Shown here piece after piece: positions 34,074-44,830 of a stretch of DNA of 64,000 nt (position 1 is its first letter; the number at the start of each line of letters is the position of its first letter). The stretch lies in assembly GCF_963259705.1 (NCBI RefSeq), contig NC_081842.1, positions 37,227,796 to 37,291,795 of the forward strand. The letters run 5' to 3'. Position numbers and translations under genes: made by a program. Source of the stretch: Myotis daubentonii (Eukaryota; Chordata; Mammalia; Chiroptera; Vespertilionidae). Below the pieces are notes generated by a model. That model saw only the letters and a list, made by a program, of their open reading frames with translations, ran no database searches and was not told the DNA's origin.

Positions 34074-34196
34074 AGACAGTGGAAGTAAACAGAACAAAGG
34101 ATTTCTACCCTCATTAAAAACTCAGCTCTGTCATGCCATACCCATATAACCACAAGGAAGCCCTCAGTGTCCTCCTCTCTGCAGAGATGCATATTA

Positions 34197-34403
34197 CAGC
34201 GGTTCTCAACCGCTTTGACCCCTTTGGCGGTGGAACGACCCTTTCACTAGGTTCGCCTAAGGCCATCCTGCATATCAGATATTTACATTACGATCCATAA
34301 CAGTAGCAACATTACAGTTATGAAGTAGCAATGAAAATAATGTTATGGTTGGGTCACAACATGAGGAACTGTATTTAAAGGGCCAGAAGGTTGGGAACCA
34401 CTG
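34197..34403 (+). mobile_element. SPIN-like non-autonomous hAT element
   Basis: 207 bp with ends CAGCGGTTCTCAACC and GGTTGGGAACCACTG. Perfect 8-bp duplication GCATATTA (34189-34196, 34404-34411). Internal blocks TTACATTACGATCCATAACA and GTTATGAAGTAGCAATGAAA match what I recall of the SPIN family, known for horizontal transfer among tetrapods. No transposase frame. Confidence 0.9.
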
Positions 34404-34613
34404 GCATATTAGATGGCTTGACAACATGAATACACAGTCCGGCTATTTTTTAAAAAATCTATGATGTAAAAATAAGACCAGCAACCCTATGAAATCCCTA
34501 AAGATATTTTCTCACAGAATACCAATAAATACCAGCTAATTATAACCACTTATATGGCTTAAAAGGAAAAAAAAGTGTAAAAAATAGTCTAATATAAAAA
34601 AAATAAAAGAATT
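34404..34613. other. Spacer between SPIN-like element and SINE
   Basis: A-rich. Nothing recognised. Confidence 0.4.
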
Positions 34614-34785
34614 GCCCTAGCCAGTATGGCTCAGTGGATAGAGCGTCACCCTGAGGATTGAAGGGTCCTGGGTTTGATTCTGATCAAGGGCATATGCATG
34701 AGTTGCAGGCTCAGTCCCCAGTAAAGGGTGTGCAGAGGCAGCCGATCAATGATTCTCTCTCATCATTAATGTTTCTCTCTCTCTC

Positions 34786-34819
<34 letters not shown>

Positions 34820-34852
34820 CTCTCTCTGAAATCAATGAAAACATATTTTAAA
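34614..34852 (+). mobile_element. Ves SINE with expanded (CT)n
   Basis: Head GCCCTAGCCAGTATGGCTCA. The pyrimidine tract of the SINE has expanded to about 50 bases of CT repeat (34770-34820). Tail AATCAATGAAAACATATTTT. Confidence 0.92.
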
Positions 34853-35774
34853 TAAATAAACAATGTTATAAGCAAAAAACTGTTTAAGACTTACCATGAA
34901 ATGATAAAAAATAGCAATGGGAAGTATTAAAAAACAAAACAAAACAAAAAAAACAACCAACAAAGACAGAAACAACAAAGGCACAGAATAGCATGGTCCT
35001 GGGAATGAATCCTCTTGGCCAGAGCAAATGAAGTAACAAAAACTGTTGGCCATAAATTTTGCCAGTACCTGCCAATATTCACCAAATAGTGGGTGAAAAG
35101 AAATGAAAGTAATTATGCATATTTTAAACTAAGAGAAAATGAGCTTATCTTTTAGCTTTTTGATATGATTGATGACCACTGGACACAAAAATCACTTCCA
35201 TAATGTAAACTAAACTGTTTAACTGCAAAAGATGTTTTCACATTTTCTAACAATCCTAAATCATAATATTACTCACAGATAAATCTGGAAATGAACACGT
35301 TAATTATGTATTAGTAACTAACTTTTAAAACAAATTCATAAACCTATAGACAAAATTACAGATCAAACAAAATGTTAATTTTCTTATCTTTTCTAACTTC
35401 TCTAATATCAAAACAACCAAAGAATCCACCCACAACAAAAGACCTGCCTACTACAAGTGAACTCTCTCCATTAGCTATGCATTAACTACTCAAGAAAATG
35501 CCAACCTAGGTAGGAGAAAGCCAGATTCTTCTTCAGGAGGCCAGGAAGCAATGTAATCTAAAGCCTGCTTTTATCTCAAAGCCAAGTTAACATAGTAGGG
35601 TTTTTCTTTTTTGTTTGACTGTAGTATTTATCCTACAACAAACAGAACTGTGAAGAGAAAGGAGATAGAAGAGGAAGGTAGAAAAAAGGGGAAAATGTTT
35701 TATTAACCTCTCTATTAAACATTGTTAATACTACAAGTTAGCCCTTTACCAACAGAACAAAATTTACTAAAATA
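34853..35774. other. Single-copy sequence
   Basis: AT-rich. No gene or confident repeat. Confidence 0.45.
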
Positions 35775-36084
35775 TCCTATATAATAAAAGCTTAATATGC
35801 AAATCAACTAAACGGCAGAATGACCAGTTGCTATGACATTCACTGACCACCAGGGGGCAGACGCTCAATGCAGGAGCTGCCCTTAGCCCACAGGCCCTAG
35901 GCCAGCCAACATGGGTGCCAGCAGGGGCCCTCAGATCACCCCGCAGAGGGAGGTGACCATTGGTGGTGGCAGGGGGACAGGGCTGGCAAGGTGAGTGCCA
36001 GCAGAAGCCCCCTGATCGCCCCACAGATTGGCCCTGATCACCAGAGACTTTCCTGTGCACTAATTTTGTGCACTGGGCCTCTAG
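35775..36084 (+). mobile_element. HeliBat, 310 bp, first of a pair
   Basis: The 5' end is TCCTATATAATAAAAGCTTA. GACCACCAGGGGGCAGACGC and the GCTCAATGCAGGAGCTGCCC block follow. The 3' end is GTGCACTAATTTTGTGCAC, then GGGCCTCTAG, followed by T. Confidence 0.93.
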
Positions 36085-36086
36085 TA

Positions 36087-36199
36087 TCTGTAACAGAAGC
36101 ATAAAATGCTAATTAGTCCAATGTCCTTCCTTCCGGACAACGCTGCAGTGGCGGTGGGGGCCAAGGCCCTTGCAAGAATTTCATGCATCAGGCCTCTAG
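36087..36199 (+). mobile_element. Miniature HeliBat, 113 bp, second of a pair
   Basis: Starts TCTGTAACAGAAGCATAAAA two bases after the previous CTAG. Contains ATGCTAATTAGTCC and TTCCGGACAACGC. Ends with a weak hairpin and GGCCTCTAG, followed by T. Related to 22964-23085. Confidence 0.85.
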
Positions 36200-36604
36200 T
36201 CAGTAAATAAAGACCCTTGCCCTCCCAGTTTAAATTCCAGGAGAATTTAGAATTAGGTTGCACATAGTTGGTGACAACTGCTATTAAAAAAAGTAAAGGT
36301 CTGAGTAGGGGGAGGGGACTCAAGAGTGGAGGGGGAAAGGAGGAGTGGTGCCTCCAGGCTGCAGTAGTAAGTAGAATGCTTAGAACTGGTTTGTATTTCA
36401 ACAGGAGAGCTGGAAAGATATCAGGAAGCTATTGCATATTCTCTGTTCTGTATGTATTCAGGCAGTCATGGGTGCAGATGTGCCTTATCTTGAGGTTGTC
36501 ACTTAAGTGTTAGTACCTAGAACATTCACATTCACAAAATAGGTCATTTATGTTTCAATTACTCCAATTTTTTCTCTGAAAGATCTGTTCTTGCCTATAT
36601 CCTA
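36200..36604. other. Single-copy sequence
   Basis: Nothing recognised. Confidence 0.4.
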
Positions 36605-37662
36605 TCCTATCTAATAAAAGACAAAAAGGGTAATTAACCGTACCTCTGCTGTGCTTCCCATTGGCTAATCAGGGTATATACAAATTAACTGCCAACAACG
36701 ATGGCGGCCAGCAGCCATGCAGCTGAATCTAGCAGGAGGCTTGCTTGCTCCAGTGATGGAGGAAGCCAAGGTTCCCCGCCTGCCACGGTCCGGCTCTGAG
36801 CTCCGTAAGCAACAATGTTTCAATTATAGAAGCTAAACAAACCCCAGATACCTGCTTTCAGCCGGCCGCGGCCTCAGAGCTGGGAGCACCAGGGCGGCAA
36901 CAATGTTTCAATTATAGAAGGTAAATAAATCCCAGAATAAAAAAAAAAGGAAGAAAAGAAAGGAGAGGCTGGGAGCTTCAGTCGCTGGCCAGCCTGAAAA
37001 CAGCATTCCACCCCTCACCCAGACTGGCCAGGCACCCCAGTGGGGACCCCCACCCTGAAGGGGTGTGACCAGCTGCAAACACCCATCAGCCCCTCACCCA
37101 GGCTGGCCAGGCACCCCAGCGGGACGCCTACCCTGATCTGGGACACTCTTCAGAGCAAACCAGCTGGCCCTCACCCGTGCACCAGGCCTCTATCCTATAT
37201 AGTAAAAGGGTGATATGTAAACTAACCCTAACAGCAGAAAGAATGGGAATGACTGGTCACTATGACACACACTGACCACCAGGGGGCAGATGCTCAATGC
37301 AGGAGCTGCCCTCTGGTGGTCAGTGCGCTCCCACATGGGGGAGCTCTGCTCAGCCACAAGCCAGGCTGACAGCTGCCAGTACAGCAGTGGTGGTGGGAGC
37401 CTCTCCTGCCTCCTCAGCAGCGCTAAGGATGTACAACTGCAGCTTAGGTCTGCTCCCCGCTGGCAAATGGACATCCCTCGAGGGCTCCAGGGCTGCCAGA
37501 GGGATGTCTGATTACCAGCTTAGGCCCAATTCCCCCGGGAAACAGGGCTAAGCTAGCAGGTGGTCATCTCCCAAGGGGTCCCAGACTGCGAGAGGGCACA
37601 GGCTGGGCTGAGGGACCCCCCCCCCCACCGAGTGCACAAATTTTTGTGCACCGGGCCTCTAG
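36605..37662 (+). mobile_element. Composite HeliBat, copy 3
   Basis: The clearest of the four composites, on the plus strand. Part A (36605-37192) starts TCCTATCTAATAAAAGAC and ends CACCAGGCCTCTA with no hairpin. Part B (37193-37662) follows without any spacer as TCCTATATAGTAAAAGGG and ends with the hairpin at 37632-37651 and CTAG, followed by T. Part A has two ~80-bp units and an A-rich tract near 36938. Part B has the ACTGACCACCAGGGGGCAGA block. Confidence 0.9.
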
Positions 37663-38277
37663 TATTTTATAAAGCTGTAATTCCTAGGACAGATATTAGC
37701 CATTATAAATGACAAGTTTAGCACAATAGTATTATGAAGGCCATCAGAAAAGTTATCAAATGCAAAGAAGATAAGCTAAATAAGGGAAACTTTCATAACT
37801 GTTGCCCAGAGCTGTTCACAGTACTTTTCATACAAGCATTCTTACAAAATTAACATCAAAAAGCTTTGAACATTTTTAAGATACACGATACCGGAAAACA
37901 GAAAAATACCACTGAAATGAAATGTCTGGTCACTTAAAGTCCTACTACAGTTTAGACAATAGACTCAATGTTTAAATATCCAACAAATGCTTACACATTG
38001 TGCCTTGTACTACATACATTTACCTACCATTACTACCTTAAAATACCTACTTTGGTAAAAATAACAAAACACAAATGTGGATACAGACCAACACTTCTTT
38101 CAAAAATCTCTGGTCTTGTCTGTTTTCCCTATTGAGTTTCATATTCTTTATTAGAGCAAACATAAAGAAAAACAAAAGTGAAACTAGTTTGCGAAAACCC
38201 ACAAAGCTAGAACTATAAAGACTGGCTGAACTTTTTTTCAATACCTTCAACTGTAAACACCTGGAAAAAAATTGATA
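37663..38277. other. Single-copy sequence
   Basis: AT-rich. Nothing recognised. Confidence 0.45.
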
Positions 38278-38606
38278 CAGACAGTCCTCGGGTTACGTCG
38301 GACTCGACATACGTCGTTTCATGGTTACGTCGCCATCTCCTATTTATTTATTAAAAAAAAAAAGTTCCATCATTTTGACGTTTGTACCTATGTGCTTTAT
38401 GCTTTTTATTATTTATTTACCACAGTAAAGGTCAGGCATTGTTATCTTTCTTTTAAATTTTTTTTACTGTTTCACTTCATTATTTATGTGTATGTGCTCC
38501 ATGTGAGTGACGTAGGTGCTTATGTAGGTGGGTTCCGACTTAGGGCGGAAATCGCGTTCTGTTGCGCAGTAGGAACGGATCTCCGACATAACCCGAGGAC
38601 CTACTG
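38278..38606. mobile_element. Tigger-like miniature element, CpG-rich ends
   Basis: 329 bp with TA on both sides (38276-38277, 38607-38608). The left end CAGACAGTCCTCGGGTTACG pairs with the right end, reverse-complemented CAGTAGGTCCTCGGGTTATG. Both ends keep many CpGs (GTTACGTCGGACTCGACATA), which suggests a younger insertion than the Tigger at 7636. No transposase. Confidence 0.82.
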
Positions 38607-39112
38607 TATGTAGTATCTTTATAGCTTATACCTCCTATCATATCTAAAACATAATTCTGGACTCCAGTGAGCACTAAATGAGATTGACAGAGGGGGAAAT
38701 TTGTGAAGGTAGGGGAGTTGAAACAAAATCTTACCTCTTCCTTATAAAAGGGGAAATAGCCCAGAAAATATCTTTCCCACAGAGTATGAAAATTTGTTGG
38801 CCTCTAAAGCTCAAGTACTGGTTAATCAATCAGATGAAAAGAACTACTACTTTGATGAGTCAGACTCAATTAGGAGGAACTCACAAAAATCTAAGTAGGC
38901 CACACCTGTAACCTGTTTACTCAGAAGCATACAGGATAGGAAGGCTATCAGGATAGTATCAGGCCAGACAGGTCAGCACAACATGCAACCCAGGAGTCTT
39001 TGTACACTTCCCTCCTACCACCACGGGATAACTCAGGTACAAGGGGGCAATAACTCACTGAAGGGTGCAGAAGCCACACTGGCTTAGAAACCCCAAGCTC
39101 CAACAGTGAAAC
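38607..39112. other. Single-copy sequence
   Basis: No gene recognised. The stretch 38880-39100 could be an old LTR, but no ends were confirmed. Confidence 0.35.
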
Positions 39113-39433
39113 TACTATATATATATATATATATGCCTAAGCGAGCAGCTGACCATTCTACTGTCTGACTGGTAGCTATGACATGCACTGACCACCGGAG
39201 GCAAATGCTCAATGCAGGAGCTACCAAGCTAGAGTGACTTGGCAGCTATGGTTCGGTTGACACACCTGGAACCAGAGTGGAGGGAGCTCCAATTCCAGGG
39301 TGTGTCACCCGAGAACTGCCCTCTCACAAGCCGGGACCCCTCGGGGGATGTCAGAGAGCCAGTTCCGGCCCAATCCCCACAGGCCAGGCTGAGGGACCCC
39401 ACTGGTGCACAAATCCGTGCACCGGGTCTCTAG
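39113..39433 (+). mobile_element. HeliBat with (TA)n at its 5' terminus
   Basis: The 5' end has become a (TA)9 tract (about 39117-39134) leading into TGCCTAAGCGAGCAGCTGAC. CTATGACATGCACTGACCAC is standard body. The 3' end is GTGCACAAATCCGTGCAC, then GGGTCTCTAG, followed by T. Confidence 0.85.
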
Positions 39434-39819
39434 TCATCTCCAGGCATAGTTTCCAGGCGACTCAACCCAGTAAAAGACATGCTCAGTCATAAGAATGAAA
39501 CAAACCTTCCCATCAGGTATTTACTCCCACTCAGATACAGTTCACAAGTTAAGGACCATATGCCAAGCCCCACGTTGGCTGGTAATATTGCTGACATTCT
39601 ACCTTTATGCTTCAAATGAAACAGCTAAAAATTAACCAAGGTCACTTAACCTTAGAAGGAGAAAAGGTTTGATGAACCCTTTCTTCAAAACACACACGGG
39701 TCCTCATCCTACTCTGCCTCTAGGATGCCAGGGTCTTGGGCCTACAACTTAGGCTTCTATGGGACTGACTCCTCTCCTATAAGCAATGACTGAGTTATAA
39801 CCTCTGATATCCTTTAAAG
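39434..39819. other. Single-copy sequence
   Basis: Nothing recognised. Confidence 0.4.
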
Positions 39820-40022
39820 CAGGGGTCCTCAAACTTTTTAAACAGGGGCCAGTTCACTGTCCCTCAGACCGTTAGAGGGCCGGGCTATAGTTTAAAAAAA
39901 AACTATGAACAAATTCCTATGCACACTGCACGTATCTTATTTTGAAGTAAAAAAACAAAACGGGAACAAATACAATATTTGTATTTGCATGTGGCCCGCG
40001 GGCCATAGTTTGAGGACCCCTG
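39820..40022 (+). mobile_element. Non-autonomous hAT (CAGGGGTCCTCAAAC family)
   Basis: 203 bp with ends CAGGGGTCCTCAAAC and GTTTGAGGACCCCTG. Perfect 8-bp duplication CTTTAAAG (39812-39819, 40023-40030). Relative of 24117-24316. Confidence 0.95.
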
Positions 40023-40150
40023 CTTTAAAGCCTTTAAAAAAATAAAAACTAGGCTCATAAAAAAATAGGCACTCAAAGGAAAGAAAACATCTCCTGACTT
40101 CTGAGAAATAAGGCAACACTGACATAAAACCAAACTAACAAACTAAATAA

Positions 40151-41053
40151 TCCTATCTAATAAAAGACAAAAAGGGTAATTAACCATACCTACGCTACGC
40201 TTCCCATTGGCTAATCTGAGCGATATGCAAATTAAGTGTCAACAAAGATGGCTGTTAACCGCCAACAAAGATGGCTGTTAATTTGCATACGTAGGCACAA
40301 TGATGGGAGGCGAAAGGAGGACGGACTGACGGAAGAAGCCGCCTGCCGCTGACGGTGATCGGAAACCCAGGCGGCAGGCAAGAGCCGGGTGGCAGGGCAA
40401 AGGCGGAGAAACTGGGCCGCCTTTGCCCTGCGCAAACTATGCAGCTGGGAGAGGGGCATGGGGCCGCTGGGAGCAGGGCGGGAACTTCCCGGGGTTTGCG
40501 TCAGGCAGCCGAGAGCGGGGTGCGAACAATGCAGCCAGGAGAGGGGCACCTGGCCACTGGGAACAGGGCGGGAACTTCTGGGCTGGGTGTCAGGCAGCCA
40601 TGGCAATGCGGCAGAAGTTCCCGCCCCGTAGCTGCTCGCTCATTCACTTACTCGCTCATTCATTCACTCACTCATTATTGACTGACTCACTCAGCAAACC
40701 CTCTCAGGTCCCTGGCACCAGGCCAGGCACTGAAGGTGAAGCAGGATAAGACAGAGCTATGTCCTCAAGATGTTAGTAATTCAGCAGGGCAAAGCAGGCA
40801 CATGAGCAAGGCAGTTGTATGCACCAATGCAGTGTACTGGGTTCGGTGAGGGCTGTAACTAATGCCGACTTTGTTCTCTTGATAAAATGGGGCCTCAGGA
40901 GCCAGGCCGCCCCAAGCCTGTAGGCTTGTGCCTATGCCAGGAGTGGCTGGGGTCTGGGAACATGACAGAGGGTGCAGGTCGGGCTGAAGGGTCTGGCCCC
41001 ACTCCTCACGCCCCACCCCCGAGTGCACAAATTTTTGTGCACTGGGCTACTAG
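40151..41053 (+). mobile_element. HeliBat with long GC-rich and L2-like cargo, 903 bp
   Basis: The 5' end is TCCTATCTAATAAAAGAC. CCATTGG (40204-40210), ATGCAAAT (40225-40232) and two AAGATGGC motifs follow. The GC-rich block to about 40630 has repeated units (GGGCGGGAACTTC). From about 40640 to 40800 the cargo reads like an L2 end in antisense (CATTCACTCACTCATTATTG, then CCAGGCCAGGCACTGAAGGT). The 3' end is GTGCACAAATTTTTGTGCAC, then CTAG at 41050-41053, followed by T. Confidence 0.88.
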
Positions 41054-41199
41054 TATCTTATAAGTAGCATAGAAAACCCGTTGTGATGATCTGAAGGTTA
41101 AAGTTTTGTTTTGTTTTTTAAAGCAGTCTGGTTTATATAAAAATTGAGTAACAGAGGTTAAATATTCTTACCAGAAGTAATTAAGTAACTATTAAACTC

Positions 41200-41300
41200 T
41201 GCATTGCTTGTGCATTCAGTATCATTTAAAACTCACAACAAGCTTGTACAGTAGGTATTATTGCCTCTGTTTAAAAACAAGTTAATAAAGTCTCAAAGAC
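41200..41300 (-). repeat. MIR-like fragment
   Basis: AACTCACAACAAGCTTGTAC and GTAGGTATTATTGCCTCTGT resemble the reverse complement of the MIR 3' half. Confidence 0.6.
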
Positions 41301-41309
41301 ATTCTAGAC

Positions 41310-41508
41310 CAGGGGTGGGCAAACTTTTTGACTCGAGGGCCACAATGGGTTCTTAAACTGGACCAGAGGGCCGGAACAAAAGCATGGATGGAGTGTTTGT
41401 GTGAACGAATATAAATTCAAAGTAAACATCATTACATAAAAGGGTACGGTCTTTTTTTTTTTTTTTTAGTTTTATTCATTTCAAAGGGTCGTAGTTTGCC
41501 CACGGCTG
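41310..41508 (+). mobile_element. Non-autonomous hAT (CAGGGGTGGGCAAA family)
   Basis: 199 bp with ends CAGGGGTGGGCAAAC and GTTTGCCCACGGCTG. Perfect 8-bp duplication TTCTAGAC (41302-41309, 41509-41516). Shorter than 24718-24927 near the right end. Confidence 0.95.
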
Positions 41509-44500
41509 TTCTAGACTCAAAGCAATGGCTGATAAAGGGCAGAAAAGTGGCCATTAGGTGCCAAATTCTTAACCACTCCCCTCTAGGTCTTCTGAGTCTC
41601 TCTTCAAAGTCTTTGTTTCCAAAAGAGTTTTCTTATTTCAACATGATAAAAAAATTTTTAAAGCAAGTACCACTTTACTTAGGAGAAAGAGATGTGTATC
41701 TATACTCTCTTTAGATTTCTATCTACATTCTCTTATTGCAAAGGTAAGATGGAGTCAGTATAGGAAGGATGATGGGCAACCCAGAAGCTAGTGTAAATCC
41801 ACCAACCAATAAATACTACTTGCTACCCTCCCCCCCCACCCCTTCAGCTTCCAAATACATCTGACCTAGAGTGCTTCATACAACTAACTAGTTCTTGAAG
41901 TGCTATGTAGATTTAATTGGTTTAAAAAAAAATTAATACATTCAGAAATCAGGGATTTCACTGGATGGGAGTAAGGTTAAATTTATTTAATTTGCATAAT
42001 AAGTATTCATAAGAGAGCCTGCAATTTTAGCAAGCATAATCCTCCTACCTTTGGAGGTTTATTAAAGTACTGGAAGGCACAAAAGCACCACAGCCATTGC
42101 TGGAGCAAATTTTGTGCTACTTGTGGCTTAATATTCACTACCCAAGTCAGTAGCCAGAAAGTCATCTTTCTTGGCTCTTCTCTCTCCTTTGTTGGCCATA
42201 TCAACCACTAAATTTTATCAATTCTTCTTTATAAGTATCAATGTACACTGCCCCTTGAATCCCATCGACATTCCTCAATCCACTTCCCCTATAATTTTGA
42301 TGAAGTCTAAAGCCCCAATTACTTGTAATAGCCATGCTTCCCAAAATTGATGATCTGAAAATTCAGCTTTTTTCTTTTTCTTTTTTAAATTTTGAAGTGA
42401 AAGAGGATCACTGCTTAGTTATCGTTTATATAACAACTATTAGTTGCTTTCTTGCTTACATAATCCCAATTTTATTCAAAGCAACAGCATGTCCAGATAC
42501 TCACTTTCCCAGGCTTTCTTACAGCTAGAGGTAGCCCTAGGAAACAGACACTGGGGAGGAGGGGCCACTGCTCCTGGGAGGGGTCCTGAGAGTAGAGGGC
42601 AGTTGCAGCACTTCCTCCTGCAGGCGCTCCACCATGAGCTGCCATTTTCCACTGAGGCAAGAAGCCTGAAGAAGTCCTCACACTAAGGAAAATAGAGTAA
42701 ACAATAGCAACTTCCTGCCTCTACACTGGTTTGTGTAAAATAGTGGTCTCCTGTAACTTGAAGCAATTTGGACATCCTTCTCCCTGTAGGGGCTCAGAAC
42801 AGGCCTCTCCAAGAGGTACAACTTTGCAATGTGGATTGTTTTGAGCTAAAGGCAATAAGACCCTGAGGCTCTTGAAAACATTCACCTCTCCCTTAAAGAA
42901 TTTAAATTAGGGGCCTTAACCATATCTATAAAACAGAGCAAACTAATAATTACTGAACATCTGCTCTTGTTATCTCTTGCAAAGACCTTCCTCCCCTCTC
43001 AAGCCCCAAGGATCCTTACCTCATTCCTTAGTCAGAATGCCTTACATACCTCAGTCTAACTCTGTCTTTGAACCTCTCTCATTCATTTTATATGGGGTCT
43101 CTAACTTGTATGTGGGGTTCTCATGCATATATATGCACTATAATTTGGTTATTTTCTCTTGTTAATCTCTCTCACATAATTTTAATTATTAGACCATCTG
43201 AAAGAACCTTGAGGAGAAGTTTCTTCCTCACCTATATTCCTATTTTTTTCCCCAAAGCACTTCAAACTTTAGTCTGTATAAACTTAGTTCATCTCCCATT
43301 CCACACTGGCTCCTCTTCCTATATTCTCTACCTCTGTGTATGGCTCCATCCTCCCACTAACTCAGCTAAAAACAACGGCTCTTTCTCCTCTTTCATCATC
43401 TACAGCTAATCAATCGCCAAACACCATTACATTCAATCTCTAGTATGTTTTTAGTCCTCCAAACCCCCATACCTTTATGACTTTGGATATGCTTATATCC
43501 TCTAGCTAAAATTTAGATCATCTAAATCCTACTTAAGCTCTACCACCATTACAGATATTCATTTTATATGTTTGTCTCCCTTCAATAAAAAGTATGCATC
43601 TTGAAAGATTCCTTATTCATCTTTGTAATACTAGATGCCTAAAGCAAAGCATGGAAAACATAGTAAAATGAATTCCTCTCAAAAAAAGGCTAGGGGTTAA
43701 AATAAAGACCTTATCCATACAGGTATTATAAAAACCGATGATGAAATTATTGGGTTCCTTTTCATTCCCTCATAAGATCAATTTTGGGGCAAATGCAAAC
43801 TATATCTGATGCAAACCATACCTGAAATTCAGAAAACTAGAGGTATTCTTTGGTTCAAAAGATAAAGAAAAAGAACTATAACCAATTATTTAACAGCTTA
43901 TCTCTGAAATTTTATATGACCCAAACATACTATCATAACTATTGCATCTAGGTAGAACACTTTAAAAGCATTTTAATGCACTGCTACTCTGCTACAAATG
44001 CAATTGCTGTTAAAGGTATTTCCTTCGTTTGCTCTTTTAGGGTGTGATTTGATTTTGATCCCTTTGATTCCCTTAGGCCAGTGTAGAGGAACTGGGAAGG
44101 AAGGCCAAGAACTGTGTAAAAATCAAGTAGAACAGCCTGTAGCTCACTGAGAAAGGAGCAAGAGACTTTTGCTATTTTCCTTCATTGTTCTACAGACAAA
44201 GAACTAAACAGACTACTCCTAAAAATCAGACAGCTTACAATAAGCAGGGACTCCTTTCATCATCAAATTTGATCCCAAGATCCCAGAAAGAAAGACAGAC
44301 ACATGTGCTCTACCGGCATTCTAATACTACAGGTTCATTGGTGGCTACTATGAAATTATATCCCTATATCATATCTCTCATAACTTTTCTTTCTTTCCCC
44401 TCTCCTAATAATGTGAACATTTCATGAAGGTGTCCTTATTCTGCCCTAACCACACCAAATTCCCTCTTTCCCACATACATTTAATAATCCTATGCCAGTC

Positions 44501-44667
44501 CATTTCATGTGTAAACCTTACAAAATACAATTGCCAGAAACAAATGTCTGGTTCTTTACAATTCTTTCAATTATATTAGTGCAGCCCTTACTAATATTTA
44601 CATTGCCTTCCATTCTCAGCTTCATCCATTTTTTACCAAAAACTACATAGAACTACTAAGAATACTG
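41509..44667. other. Long single-copy stretch
   Basis: AT-rich, with pyrimidine-rich blocks. The stretch 42490-42690 is more GC-rich and may be an old repeat. No splice-flanked exon or gene was supported. Confidence 0.4.
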
Positions 44668-44830
44668 TCACTCCACCACTTAATGAGCATGAGACATTAG
44701 GCTGGTTATTCTAAACTTCTGTTTCTTCATCTGTAAAGTGAGGATTTTAACACTATCCACAGAGGGATGTTGGTATGACAACTAAATAAGTTAATACCTA
44801 TCAAACATATAATAGTACCTGAGATATAAA
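44668..44830 (+). repeat. MIR
   Basis: CCACTTAATGAGCATGAGAC, CTGTTTCTTCATCTGTAAAG, then a final TAATACCTATCAAACAT region in MIR order. Confidence 0.8.
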
